Below are positions 24,661-33,413 of a stretch of 64,000 nt of DNA, in pieces (position 1 is the stretch's first letter; the number at the start of each line of letters is the position of its first letter). This stretch comes from Leptotrichia wadei (GTDB taxonomy: Bacteria > Fusobacteriota > Fusobacteriia > Fusobacteriales > Leptotrichiaceae). The translations under genes were made by a program, and so were the position numbers. The notes beneath the pieces were generated by a model that saw only the letters and a program-made list of their open reading frames with translations, was not told where the DNA came from and searched no databases. The DNA lies in contig NZ_AP019829.2 in assembly GCF_007990545.2 (NCBI RefSeq), forward strand, positions 372,001 to 436,000, in the 5' to 3' direction.

Positions 24661-25974
24661 TTAAACATCTAATTTTTTACCCAAATCAAATTTAAAGTCT
24701 CCAAATTTATTTATTTCTTTTGAAGGATTTATAGTAATCTCTTCTAAAATATTATATCCAACGTTAAGATAAGAAAGAAATATATCAGTTTCACAATGAG
24801 AACTTAGAAGACTCCAGAGATCAAGACTTGAAATTTTGAGATTTCCATTAATATTGTATTTTTTAGGTGAAATAAATGGTTGCAATTCAAAATTATCCTT
24901 AGTTATATTTTCTGCAATTTTTTCAGATATAGGATTTTCTAAATTATCAAAATTTGAAATTACATCTGTGTTTTTCATTATTGATTGCTCAGATAAACTG
25001 TTTTTTACATCTGAAAGAGTTTCAAGTCTAGGAGCGTTTATCGACATTATTAGATTTTTAAAATTTTGTGGCAAATTTCCAGGGATATTTGGAACATTAG
25101 TTGCTATCATTAGAAAGCCTGCATTTCGCTCTTTTGACAGTTTTAATAAAGTTTCATATTGTTCAGGTGTTGCAGAATGGATGACATGAACAATACGGTT
25201 TGCATTTTCAGGATTACTTTCAAAATTATAGGTTCTTGGTGTCCAATGGTTAATATAGTTGTCAGCAGATTGTTCGCTTGTTAGCCATAAATCAGAATAT
25301 TTAGACATTTCATCGGTTATTGTGCCACCTGGGTTTGCAACTACAATTGAGTCAGGATATTTATCTTTTATATAATTATATATTTGTGCCATATAATCGA
25401 CTTCTAGTGGATTTACCCCTGATGAAATTTCATCAATAAAAATTCCAGAAATATTGTCAGAACCGTAAAATTGTATATATTTATCAATTTCAGAAGTTAT
25501 CATTTTAATACTTTTTGTATATTCATTTGTTGTAATATATCCTAAATTTTTGATTCCCATTTCTTTATTTTTTCTAATTTGTACAATGTATTCGTATTCT
25601 ACTTTGTCAGAAGGTCCATTTTCAGGATTAATAATAACATAAGGAATTGTTATTCCAGTTTCAGAAGAATTTTTTAAGTTATTTTTTTTTTCAGATTCCG
25701 AAAAGGAATCATTAATTCGACTTTTATGAAAACCATTTGTATATTCAAAATCCACTTTAAATTCATCTTCATTTTTTAAATTATTTTTTATAATATCGTA
25801 AATTTCTTCATTTTTTGAAAATTCAGTATTCCTTTTATTCCTAGATAAGTTACCATTTGAAATATTTACAGATGGAGCATTATTTGATCCTATTTTTTCT
25901 CCAAATCCTAAACCTGTTACTCCTACTAAAAAAGATGGGATTAAATAATTATTATTTTTCAACTTTTTCTTCAT
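24661..25974 (-). CDS. Spherulation-specific family 4 (Spherulin-4) protein, probably secreted
   Basis: A 437-residue protein with a basic, hydrophobic N-terminus (MKKKLKNNNYLIPSFLVGVTGLGFG) that may be a signal peptide. Residues about 110-310 match the Spherulin-4 barrel: IPYVIINPENGPS, LGYITTNEYTKS, GIFIDEISSG (acidic pair at a likely active site), VVANPGGTI and LWLTSEQSADNY. The fold relates to GH114-like glycosidases of secreted galactosamine polymers; actual substrate is unknown. The last ~100 residues are not recognised. AGGAGG precedes the start. A palindromic leader element lies upstream at 26047. Confidence 0.8.
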   Translation of the reverse strand: MKKKLKNNNYLIPSFLVGVTGLGFGEKIGSNNAPSVNISNGNLSRNKRNTEFSKNEEIYDIIKNNLKNEDEFKVDFEYTNGFHKSRINDSFSESEKKNNLKNSSETGITIPYVIINPENGPSDKVEYEYIVQIRKNKEMGIKNLGYITTNEYTKSIKMITSEIDKYIQFYGSDNISGIFIDEISSGVNPLEVDYMAQIYNYIKDKYPDSIVVANPGGTITDEMSKYSDLWLTSEQSADNYINHWTPRTYNFESNPENANRIVHVIHSATPEQYETLLKLSKERNAGFLMIATNVPNIPGNLPQNFKNLIMSINAPRLETLSDVKNSLSEQSIMKNTDVISNFDNLENPISEKIAENITKDNFELQPFISPKKYNINGNLKISSLDLWSLLSSHCETDIFLSYLNVGYNILEEITINPSKEINKFGDFKFDLGKKLDV

Positions 25975-26046
25975 ATAAAACCTCCTTTTTAAAATTTTAT
26001 CTCCTTTAAAAAATTCTTTTGACCAATAAAAAATTTTAAAATAATA

Positions 26047-26083
26047 AATTCGGACTGATTAAATTTAGGTTGTAGTCCGAATT
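26047..26083 (-). promoter_or_regulatory. Terminator-like leader hairpin upstream of the Spherulin-4 gene
   Basis: Perfect 10-base arms AATTCGGACT and AGTCCGAATT with a 17-base loop. On the minus strand the stem is followed by TATTATTTT, about 70 bases before the gene start, a position that suits attenuation. No gene ends just upstream. Confidence 0.45.
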
Positions 26084-26249
26084 AGATATAACCAAGTCCC
26101 ATTAATATTGTGTTAGATAAAAATGAATAAATTTTTTAGGGGAATATTGCAGGATATTTTTTTATTTAAATATTTTATTTATTTTAGCAATATATATTAT
26201 CATTTTTTTTTTATAATTTCAAGGAAATTTTTTTAAATTTTTCTAAAAA

Positions 26250-26828
26250 TTAGATAACTTCATTTTCATTAATAATAAAATCTAAAGTTATATCATGTTT
26301 TTCAGTTGGCACTTCTTCAACCATTTGGAAATCATAGCAAACACCGATAAATAAAGCCTTCTTATTTTGTTTTCTAACGTTATTCAAAAAAGTGTCATAA
26401 TACCCGCCACCAAATCCAATTCGATTTTTCTTATAATCAAAGGCGAGTGCTGGAACAATAACAATATCCAATATTTTTTCATCATAAAAATCATTGGAAG
26501 AAGACTCATAATATCCAAATTTATGCAAGATAAGTTCATTTTCATTATATTTATTAATTTTCATTTCCCTGTTTTTACTATTTACAATTTTTGAAATAAA
26601 AAAATTTTTTTTAGGGTAAAGTTCTATCAATTTTGTAATTCTCACTTCATTTTTCATATCCATAAAAATCATTATATTTTGAGCATTCTTTAAATATGGA
26701 GCTAAATTTTTTATAATTAATTCACTTTTTTTATCTACTTCTTTACTAGAAAGATTATTTCTTTTTTCTAAAATTTGTCTTCTAATTTCATCTTTTTTTA
26801 TTTGTAAATCTGTTTTTTGTTTTCTCAT
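26250..26828 (-). CDS. 5-formyltetrahydrofolate cyclo-ligase
   Basis: Converts 5-formyl-THF to 5,10-methenyl-THF with ATP. The 192 residues carry KKDEIRRQILEKRNNLS at the N-terminus, the central VPALAFDYKKNRIGFGGGYYDTFL motif (substrate and nucleotide binding) and the C-terminal VEEVPTEKHDITLDFIIN. Length is normal. Its upstream side holds a repeat family 1 copy, separating it from cobU on the same strand. Confidence 0.92.
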   Translation of the reverse strand: MRKQKTDLQIKKDEIRRQILEKRNNLSSKEVDKKSELIIKNLAPYLKNAQNIMIFMDMKNEVRITKLIELYPKKNFFISKIVNSKNREMKINKYNENELILHKFGYYESSSNDFYDEKILDIVIVPALAFDYKKNRIGFGGGYYDTFLNNVRKQNKKALFIGVCYDFQMVEEVPTEKHDITLDFIINENEVI

Positions 26829-26867
26829 ATTAAAATTATTCTCCTTTGTTTTGATTTATTTTTTATT

Positions 26868-26942
26868 GTGAAGGGTCAAGATCCCTTGCTTTAGGATATT
26901 TATTTTATCAAATTCTGAGTTTGTATAGTTATCGAACAAGTG
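26868..26942 (-). repeat. Dispersed palindromic repeat family 1, copy E
   Basis: The core AAGGGTCAAGATCCCTTGC is at 26871-26889. The flank read on the minus strand, TTCGATAACTATAC through TAAAATAAATATCCTAAAGC, is among the fullest matches to copies B and C. Confidence 0.75.
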
Positions 26943-26950
26943 ATTATTAT

Positions 26951-27538
26951 TTATTTTATTTTCATTGAAATTCCAGAAACTACAAAATACACTTCATCTG
27001 CCTTTTCTGCCACAATCTGATTCATTTTCCCAGCAATTTCACGAAAATACCTTCCAAGTGGATAACTTGGGACAAGCCCCATTCCCAGCTCATTTGACAC
27101 AATTACAGTATTTTCAAATTGATTTGTAATATTTAAAAGCTCATCTACAGAGTTTTCCACATTTTTATTTAATTTTTTTAAAGTTTGAATATACAATTTT
27201 CTCTCAAAATTGTTCCAGTCAATATTTTGATTTTCAAAAATTATGTTAGTAATCATATTTGTAAGGCAGTCTACAAGCAGATTATTTTTTATTTTATCAT
27301 TATTTTCAAAAAAATTGTTTAATTCGTTTTCAAAATTTTTATAAGTTTCAACTGTAAACCAGTCATTTTTTCGTCTTTTTTTGTGCAATCGTATTTTTTC
27401 TTTCATTTCTTCATCAAATATAAGCGATGTTGCCAAATATATATTTTTTTGCTTCCCATTATTTAATTTTAAAAGCATTTCTTCTGCAAATTTGCTTTTC
27501 CCGCTTTTAGCTCCGCCAGTAACAAAAATTAGTCCCAT
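26951..27538 (-). CDS. cobU: CobU-type adenosylcobinamide kinase/guanylyltransferase
   Basis: Bifunctional enzyme of late cobalamin nucleotide-loop assembly. The 195 residues have the P-loop FVTGGAKSGKSKFAEE, the guanylylation region HKKRRKNDWFTVET, and the C-terminal VSNELGMGLVPSYPLGRYFREIAG signature. No other cobalamin gene lies in the window, so either the remaining salvage genes are elsewhere or this copy is a relic. Full length with intact motifs. It starts 39 bases after the ArsR-rhodanese gene on the same strand. Confidence 0.9.
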   Translation of the reverse strand: MGLIFVTGGAKSGKSKFAEEMLLKLNNGKQKNIYLATSLIFDEEMKEKIRLHKKRRKNDWFTVETYKNFENELNNFFENNDKIKNNLLVDCLTNMITNIIFENQNIDWNNFERKLYIQTLKKLNKNVENSVDELLNITNQFENTVIVSNELGMGLVPSYPLGRYFREIAGKMNQIVAEKADEVYFVVSGISMKIK

Positions 27539-27577
27539 TTTTCTCCTATTTTATATCTTTTTTTTAATTCAATAAAG

Positions 27578-28234
27578 CTAAAAATTTTTATTTTTCTGCC
27601 AGTCATAATAGCTTTGATTTAGGCTATATGCTTGAAAGCCGTTATCATTTAATAATTTAGAAGCCAAATTTGCATAAGCACAGTTTCTTCCACGGCAGTA
27701 AACAATGATTTTCTTGTTTTTTGGTAGATTTGTAATATTTTTTTCAAGTTCCTTCATTGGAATATTAATTGCATTTTCTATATGACTTGAATTAAATTCA
27801 TCTTGAGGACGTAAATCTATTATCAGTGTCTCACTTTTTTTTGCCATTTCATAAGCCTGTTCTAATGTAATCGGGCGGATTTTCATACAGCTGTCATTAA
27901 ATTCATTGTGTATTCGCTGAATATCTGCTAATTGTTTTTCTCCCACGCCAATTAAAAGATACACCAGGTCAATTATCTGAGTATTTGCAATTTCGTAGAC
28001 AACATAATTTCCCTTTTTTTCATTAATAACTAGATTACCGTCTTTTAAAATCTGTAAATGTCTAGAAGTATTTGCAATGCTCATTCCAGTTTCGTTTGAA
28101 ATACTTTCTACAGTTTTTGACCCTTGTACAAGGAGATCTAGTATTTCAATTCTTTTTTCACTAGACAGGCATTTTCCAATTTTTGATAATCCTGAATACA
28201 GGCTATTTTTGTAATTTTCACATATTTTATCCAT
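27578..28234 (-). CDS. ArsR-family HTH regulator fused to a rhodanese domain
   Basis: The 218 residues combine an N-terminal winged helix of the ArsR/SmtB type (LSSEKRIEILDLLVQGSKTVESISNETGMSIANTSRHLQIL, about residues 22-62) with a C-terminal rhodanese domain (LIIDLRPQDEFNSSHIENAINIP and the loop VYCRGRNCAYA, catalytic Cys about 183). Such fusions sense sulfur or redox signals through the rhodanese cysteine. It is divergent, across 475 bases, from thioredoxin; a palindromic operator overlaps the thioredoxin promoter. I infer that it represses trxA and possibly itself. Confidence 0.88.
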   Translation of the reverse strand: MDKICENYKNSLYSGLSKIGKCLSSEKRIEILDLLVQGSKTVESISNETGMSIANTSRHLQILKDGNLVINEKKGNYVVYEIANTQIIDLVYLLIGVGEKQLADIQRIHNEFNDSCMKIRPITLEQAYEMAKKSETLIIDLRPQDEFNSSHIENAINIPMKELEKNITNLPKNKKIIVYCRGRNCAYANLASKLLNDNGFQAYSLNQSYYDWQKNKNF

Positions 28235-28275
28235 TTATTTATCTTCCTTTTCAATTATATACTTGAACTCGTAAA

Positions 28276-28362
28276 AATTAAACTGTTAAAAATCATATAA
28301 ACTTAGGGCTTGGGTAAAATAGTCATAATTTTTGAGTTCAGTTTTAAATTGGTTTTACTGTA
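28276..28362 (+). repeat. Dispersed repeat family 2, copy b
   Basis: Shares AAACTGTTAAAAATCATATAA, GGGTAAAATAGTCATAATTT and GGTTTTACTGTAA with copies at 46250 and 47325. It lies in the divergent regulatory gap of the ArsR-rhodanese and thioredoxin genes. Confidence 0.75.
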
Positions 28363-28555
28363 ATAGTAAAATTTTTTTAAAGTCAAACTTAAATTTTACT
28401 TAAACTTCTAGCTCTGTATAATTTATACTATTTTCAATTTAAATTTTATATCGAATAAATGTGATATAATTTCTGTTTTTTAAATGAAATTTAGTTCAAA
28501 TTAATTTAAATATTGATAAAGTTCAAGCATAATTTTAAAATTTTAAATAAAAGTA

Positions 28556-28605
28556 TTGACAATTTTTTTTAAATATGATACTATTCAATTACTTGATTGA
28601 ATAGT
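28556..28605 (+). promoter_or_regulatory. trxA promoter with ArsR-type palindromic operator
   Basis: TTGACA (28556-28561), 17-base spacer and TACTAT (28579-28584). A perfect palindrome with 10-base arms ACTATTCAAT (28580-28589) and ATTGAATAGT (28596-28605), 6-base spacer, overlaps the -10 box. Size and symmetry fit ArsR-family operators, and the adjacent divergent gene is an ArsR-rhodanese protein. Confidence 0.7.
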
Positions 28606-28709
28606 TGATTTTATAAAAATAGTATAACACAAATTTTTTAAAAAATAAACTATAAATTTACTAACTTAAATAAAGAAGAAAAATAAAAAAAGAGAGAGGA
28701 TGATGTAAA

Positions 28710-29021
28710 ATGGCATTAAATTTAAATAAAGATAATTTTGAACAAAGTATTGCAAATGGAGTGGCTTTAGTTGACTTTTGGGCTAGCTGGTGCGGACCTT
28801 GTAAAATGCAGCTTCCTATTATTGAAGAATTTTCAGGAGAAATGGAAGGAAAAGCTACAGTTGGAAAAGTAAATGTAGATGAAGAATTGGAATTGGCACA
28901 ATCTTTTGGAATCCAAAGCATTCCTACATTAATTTTATTCAAAGATGGGAAACCTGTTAAAAAATTAGTTGGATTACATTCAAAAGAAGCGCTTTATGAA
29001 GAAGTAAATCAAGTATTATAA
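28710..29021 (+). CDS. trxA: Thioredoxin
   Basis: A small disulfide reductase of 103 residues with the active site ASWCGPCKMQLP, the cis-proline segment SIPTLILFKDGK, and normal length. The lysine after the second cysteine and the QLP segment are usual variants. GAGAGAGGATGATG precedes the ATG. It has its own promoter with an operator and its own terminator, and thioredoxin reductase follows 215 bases later. Confidence 0.95.
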   Translation: MALNLNKDNFEQSIANGVALVDFWASWCGPCKMQLPIIEEFSGEMEGKATVGKVNVDEELELAQSFGIQSIPTLILFKDGKPVKKLVGLHSKEALYEEVNQVL

Positions 29022-29070
29022 TTGTAAATCAGGTAAAATAGGTTGTTAAAGAAATATTTATTTATAGGAC

Positions 29071-29105
29071 AAGTCTAGTGGTTATTTTTTCTGCTAGACT
29101 TTAAT
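29071..29105 (+). terminator. Terminator of trxA
   Basis: AAGTCTAG and CTAGACTT (8-base arms) close a 15-base loop and run into TTAATT. Confidence 0.65.
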
Positions 29106-29236
29106 TATAGTATTTAATTTCATAAAAAAAACAGAGTAATGTTTTATTCATTTAACAGTAAATTTTAAAAAAGCATTTATACAGATTGTTATTTGAATAA
29201 AAATGATATAAAAAATAAAAAAGGAATGGTGAAAAT

Positions 29237-30172
29237 ATGTACGATTCAGTAATTATCGGATCAGGACCGGCAGGACTTACAGCTGCAATTTATTTAAGCC
29301 GTGCTGGATTAAAAAATATAGTTATAAATGGAATGGAACCAGGCGGACAGCTTACAACAACAACAGAAGTTGAAAACTTTCCAGGATTTCCACAAGGAAT
29401 TTCTGGACCGCAATTAATGGAAGATATAAAGTCTCAATCTCAAAATTTTGGAACTGAATTTTTGCAAGCTGTGGTAAAGGATATTAAAGATGTTGAAAAT
29501 AATGGGAAAAAGACGTTTGAATTACATTTGGATAATGGGAATATTGTAGAAACAAAGACAATAATTTTATCAACAGGAGCAAGTGCAAAATATCTTGGAA
29601 TTGAAAATGAAAGGGAAAATATTGGAAAAGGTGTTAGTGCCTGTGCGACTTGTGATGGATTTTTTTATCGTGGAAAAGAAGTAGTTGTAATTGGCGGGGG
29701 AGATACTGCAATGGAAGAGGCTTTATTTTTAACAAAATTTGTAAATAAAGTTACTATTATTAATAGAAGGGAATTTTTACGTGCTTCTGCAATTATGCAA
29801 AAAAGAGCGAAAGATAATGATAAAATCGAATGGAAATTGGATTACACGCCTAAAAAAGTATTGGCAGATGAAAAAGTTACAGGAATTGAACTTATAAATA
29901 ACAAAACGGGTAAAACTGAAACTTTGGCAACAGATGGAATTTTTGTGGCAATTGGAAGAACTCCAAATACAAAATTCCTTGAAGGAAAAGTCGAAATTGA
30001 TGATAGAGGCTATATTGTAACAAAAGGAAAATCTTCTAAAACAAGTACTTCTGGAATTTTTGCGGCTGGAGATGTTCAAGATAGTAAATACCAGCAGGCG
30101 ATTGTTGCAGCGGGAAGTGGAGCAATTGCGGCACTTGATGTAGAAGAATATTTGAGGGAAAATAATTTGTAA
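29237..30172 (+). CDS. trxB: Thioredoxin reductase
   Basis: NADPH:thioredoxin flavoprotein of 311 residues. FAD site IIGSGPAGLTAAIYLSRAG, redox-active CATC in VSACATCDGFFYRG (about residues 137-140), NADPH site VIGGGDTAMEEALFL, and the C-terminal FAD segment TSGIFAAGDVQD. Full length. It has a separate terminator (about 30198-30240: GAAACTGTC with a matching right arm, then a T tract). Together with trxA it forms the window's main thiol-redox system. Confidence 0.95.
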   Translation: MYDSVIIGSGPAGLTAAIYLSRAGLKNIVINGMEPGGQLTTTTEVENFPGFPQGISGPQLMEDIKSQSQNFGTEFLQAVVKDIKDVENNGKKTFELHLDNGNIVETKTIILSTGASAKYLGIENERENIGKGVSACATCDGFFYRGKEVVVIGGGDTAMEEALFLTKFVNKVTIINRREFLRASAIMQKRAKDNDKIEWKLDYTPKKVLADEKVTGIELINNKTGKTETLATDGIFVAIGRTPNTKFLEGKVEIDDRGYIVTKGKSSKTSTSGIFAAGDVQDSKYQQAIVAAGSGAIAALDVEEYLRENNL

Positions 30173-30197
30173 TTTTTTAGATTGAAATATATTTGAA

Positions 30198-30240
30198 GAA
30201 ACTGTCTTAAATTTAGATAGTTTCTTTTTTTGTTTTTTTT
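30198..30240 (+). terminator. Terminator of trxB
   Basis: GAAACTgTC pairs with GAtAGTTTC around a short A/T loop, followed by TTTTTTTG and more T. Confidence 0.7.
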
Positions 30241-30261
30241 AATATAAAGTGTGTGTTTAGA

Positions 30262-30345
30262 ATTTAATAAAATAAATATTCTGAAACAAGAAGTTTTGAA
30301 CCTTTGTGAAATAAAAAATTAAGTTGTCGAATAGGTCTATTATAA
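30262..30345 (+). repeat. Dispersed palindromic repeat family 1, copy F (degenerate core)
   Basis: TAATAAAATAAATATTCTGA then a weakened core and TAAAAAATTAAGTT plus AATAGGTCTATTATA. The flanks match copy B well, but the hairpin arms carry mismatches. A partial family 2 match lies on the opposite strand at about 30436-30470. The rest of 30173-30550 holds no gene. Confidence 0.7.
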
Positions 30346-30550
30346 AAAGTGAAAATTAAGAATTGAAAAAAATATTTATCATTGAAGTTTTAGTGGCGAT
30401 ATGATAAAATTTTAGATGAAATTATAATGAAATAACTTTATTTAAAGTTATGGCTATTTTACTCAGATTCTGATTTTATTTAGTTTAAATAACTTGATAT
30501 TTATAAAGATTTGAGTATAAAAGAAAAAAAATGAAAACAGAGGTAAATTG

Positions 30551-31963
30551 ATGAAAAGAAATAATTTTATAAAGGAAGATAAAATTGGATTTTTAATATT
30601 TCATATGTTTGTTATTGCATTTGTGCTATTTTTAAAAAGTATGGTGACTTTTCCAAATGATGCATTGAAAATGAAATTTTTAGAATGTCTGCTTATGGGA
30701 GTGTATATTTATACATTTTTTACGGCAAAAATTTATTTGGAGTGGTTAAATTCGTATATGATTTTTTTGTATACGCTATTTTTGTTTAATTTTACAAGGA
30801 TATTTCTAGATATTGTGAATTATAAGGAATTTGGATGGGCTACGAAATTTGCTAATTTTTATTTTTATTATGATGTGAGAAATGAGATAATAACAGTTTT
30901 TTTACTTGTCTTATTGTTTACACATTTGGGATTTTTTATTGGAATTTCAAATGAAAAAATTAGTGAAATAAGAAGCAGCATTACACTTGAAAGCAGAAGA
31001 ATGTTTACAGATATTGGAATGGCTTTATTTATAATCTCATTGCCTGCTTTAGCCTACAAAATGTTCATACAGTTAAGAGTAATATTACATGCTGGATATG
31101 AGGCTTATTATACTGGGATTTTAAAGGGCGTCGATTATCCTGCATTTACAAAAGGTTCTGGAACAGTAATGACAATTGGATTTTTGATATTTTTAATTTC
31201 AATTCCATCCAAAAGAAAATTTTTGACAATTTCTTCACTTTATCTTATGGTAAAACTGCTGGATTCGTTCAAGGGGGCAAGAGCAATATTTTTGACACAG
31301 CTGCTTTTTATAATGTGGTATTATGCAAAAGTTTATGGAATCAGGATAAAAGCCAAGACAATGGTAAAATTGGTAGGATTTACAGTGATTTTCTCACAAA
31401 TTCTAGTATCTATCCGAAGTAAAAAAATATTCAGTTTAGATTTAATAAACACAATTTACAATTTTCTGTTTTCTCAAGGTGTAAGCTACCTTGTCCTAGG
31501 CTATACAATTAACTTCAAGCATAACATTGTCGGACATGGAAGTTATCCGTACATTTTACAGGGACTGTTAGGCTTCCAACCACAGTCACTTGAAACTCTT
31601 GAAACAACAAATTCACTTGCAGACAGATTAACATATTACCTAAATTCAGGAGCTTATTTAAAAGGTGAAGGAATTGGTTCAAATTACATCGCTGAAATGT
31701 ATGATTTAGGATATATCTGGTTAATTATAATTTCAATTTTACTTGGAATTGCAATTATAAAGTATGAAAAATATGTTGTAAAAAATAGATTTTTATTATT
31801 GACAAGTTATTACTTTATTCCAAATTTATTTTACATCCCAAGAGGTTCATTCTTTGGAGAAGGATTAATAAAAAATATGGCAATGCTAATTGCAGTTTAC
31901 GTTCTAGTCTTTAGCTTTGACTATATGTACAGGAAGATTGAGGAAAAGAAGGAACTGATTTGA
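30551..31963 (+). CDS. Wzy-like oligosaccharide repeat-unit polymerase
   Basis: A polytopic inner-membrane protein (470 residues) with about ten or more hydrophobic helices and a large loop before the C-terminal helices. Segments such as KLLDSFKGARAIFLTQLLF, YYLNSGAYLKGEGIGSNYIAE and MYDLGYIWLIIISILLG resemble O-antigen/oligosaccharide repeat-unit polymerases, which join undecaprenyl-linked units on the periplasmic side. The start is the ATG at 30551 with AGAGG upstream; an adjacent TTG is ignored. It opens a cluster of glycosyltransferase genes on the same strand, supporting the role. Exact polymer unknown. Confidence 0.75.
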   Translation: MKRNNFIKEDKIGFLIFHMFVIAFVLFLKSMVTFPNDALKMKFLECLLMGVYIYTFFTAKIYLEWLNSYMIFLYTLFLFNFTRIFLDIVNYKEFGWATKFANFYFYYDVRNEIITVFLLVLLFTHLGFFIGISNEKISEIRSSITLESRRMFTDIGMALFIISLPALAYKMFIQLRVILHAGYEAYYTGILKGVDYPAFTKGSGTVMTIGFLIFLISIPSKRKFLTISSLYLMVKLLDSFKGARAIFLTQLLFIMWYYAKVYGIRIKAKTMVKLVGFTVIFSQILVSIRSKKIFSLDLINTIYNFLFSQGVSYLVLGYTINFKHNIVGHGSYPYILQGLLGFQPQSLETLETTNSLADRLTYYLNSGAYLKGEGIGSNYIAEMYDLGYIWLIIISILLGIAIIKYEKYVVKNRFLLLTSYYFIPNLFYIPRGSFFGEGLIKNMAMLIAVYVLVFSFDYMYRKIEEKKELI

Positions 31964-31979
31964 TTTTTTAGGGAGTTGA

Positions 31980-32909
31980 GTGAAGTTGGGCGAAAAAGAA
32001 CAAGTATTTAAAGTTCATTGGGTAGAGAAGTTGAAAATGGTGTTTAATCTGATTTATATTCCAGTATTGTTTTTTTATGGGTGGAGATTTTCTTTGGATT
32101 TTTCAATAAATGAAATATTTTTTAAATGCTTTTTGACTGTTCTGCTTTCAATCATAATATTTTTAATTTTATCTATTTTTGTTTTTAACAAAAAAATTGA
32201 AGTTCTTGAAAATATTTTGACGTATTATGAAAGAGGAAAAGAAGTTTTGTGTGTGAGAATAGAAAAAGACAATATTAGGATACTTTATGAAAAACATTGG
32301 AGTAGTGAATTAAAACATTTATCAGTAGATTATTATGATGTTCCAATTTATTTGTTTGGAAAGAAAAATTGCTTAAAACTTGAAAAAATTATTTGTAAAT
32401 TTCAACTTGAAAAAAAGGAAATTGAAAATATAGTATTTGAAATTTCAAAAAAAGAATTATTTATAGAAAAATACAAAGATATTTTTAAAAATGCTATTAT
32501 TATAATAATTTTTATCTTCATAGTAGTTAAATATTCTGATAATATTTTTTTGAATTACTTTTTGATAATTATTATTTTGGGAGTTATTATTTTAGAGATT
32601 ATTTCTTTAATTAGAATGAAAATTTGTACACCGAAAATTATAAAAATATTTAATAATTTTATAAGTATTGATGATGAAAAATACAGTAAGTATGATATAA
32701 AAAAGTTGATGTTTACAAGTCCGAATACAAAAAGTGGAACAATAGATTTTGGATACAGAATATTAAAAATTTTTGGAAATGATGAAAAAAAGTTTTTTAC
32801 ACTAATTACTTCTAAAAATTCAGAGTTTAAAAATGAGGATTACGAAACTTTTTATGGAGAAATAGTGAAATTTTGTATTGTTAATGGAATTGAGTATGAG
32901 TTGGTGTAG
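31980..32909 (+). CDS. Membrane protein of unknown function with duplicated layout
   Basis: Not recognised. The 309 residues show a repeated plan: a pair of helices (about 18-70), a soluble beta-rich stretch (to about 155), a second pair of helices (about 163-205) and a second soluble stretch (210 to end). The soluble parts could be PH-like domains, but that is a guess. GTG start at 31980 is close (4 bases) to GGGAG; TTG at 31986 is an alternative. It sits 16 bases after the polymerase gene, so it belongs to the polysaccharide operon. Confidence 0.65.
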   Translation: MKLGEKEQVFKVHWVEKLKMVFNLIYIPVLFFYGWRFSLDFSINEIFFKCFLTVLLSIIIFLILSIFVFNKKIEVLENILTYYERGKEVLCVRIEKDNIRILYEKHWSSELKHLSVDYYDVPIYLFGKKNCLKLEKIICKFQLEKKEIENIVFEISKKELFIEKYKDIFKNAIIIIIFIFIVVKYSDNIFLNYFLIIIILGVIILEIISLIRMKICTPKIIKIFNNFISIDDEKYSKYDIKKLMFTSPNTKSGTIDFGYRILKIFGNDEKKFFTLITSKNSEFKNEDYETFYGEIVKFCIVNGIEYELV

Positions 32910-32930
32910 AAAAATAGGAGTTTAACGTTG

Positions 32931-33404
32931 ATGGAAGTAGAAAATATAAAAATAATAAACGGAATAAATGACAATAATAAAAATGATATAGTCAAATGGA
33001 CTAATGAAAAGGGAAAGGATTTTCTTGAGCAATGGGCTGGAAAAAGCCTTGATTTTCCGCTTACAGAAAGCCAAATTGATGATTTGAAGGATATTTACTC
33101 GATTTTTTGTGAAAATGAATTTGTGGGGATTATTCAGAAAATACGAAAAGAAATGAATAATATCCATATTGGGCGATTTTTGATTAATCCTGAACTTACT
33201 GGAAAAGGGCTTGGAAAAAGGGCTTTGATAGAGTTTATAAATTTAATTTTTCAAGATGAGGGTGTGAATTCGATTACGTTAAATGTGTTTGATTATAATG
33301 TGGGAGCTAAGAAATTATATGAAAAAGTTGGGTTTATAGTTGTAAATGTTGTTGAAAATCCGATGAAAAAGTATATGATGATTATGAAAAAAGGTGAAAA
33401 ATAG
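32931..33404 (+). CDS. GNAT-family N-acetyltransferase
   Basis: A 157-residue acetyl-CoA-dependent acyltransferase. The acetyl-CoA-binding motif A is IGRFLINPELTGKGLGKRAL, followed by the usual LNVFDYNVGAKKLYEKVGF motif B. Substrate unknown; in this cluster it could acetylate an amino sugar or be unrelated. The ATG at 32931 has AGGAG about 10 bases upstream. Ends 9 bases before the next gene. Confidence 0.88.
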   Translation: MEVENIKIINGINDNNKNDIVKWTNEKGKDFLEQWAGKSLDFPLTESQIDDLKDIYSIFCENEFVGIIQKIRKEMNNIHIGRFLINPELTGKGLGKRALIEFINLIFQDEGVNSITLNVFDYNVGAKKLYEKVGFIVVNVVENPMKKYMMIMKKGEK

Positions 33405-33413
33405 GAGAAAATA

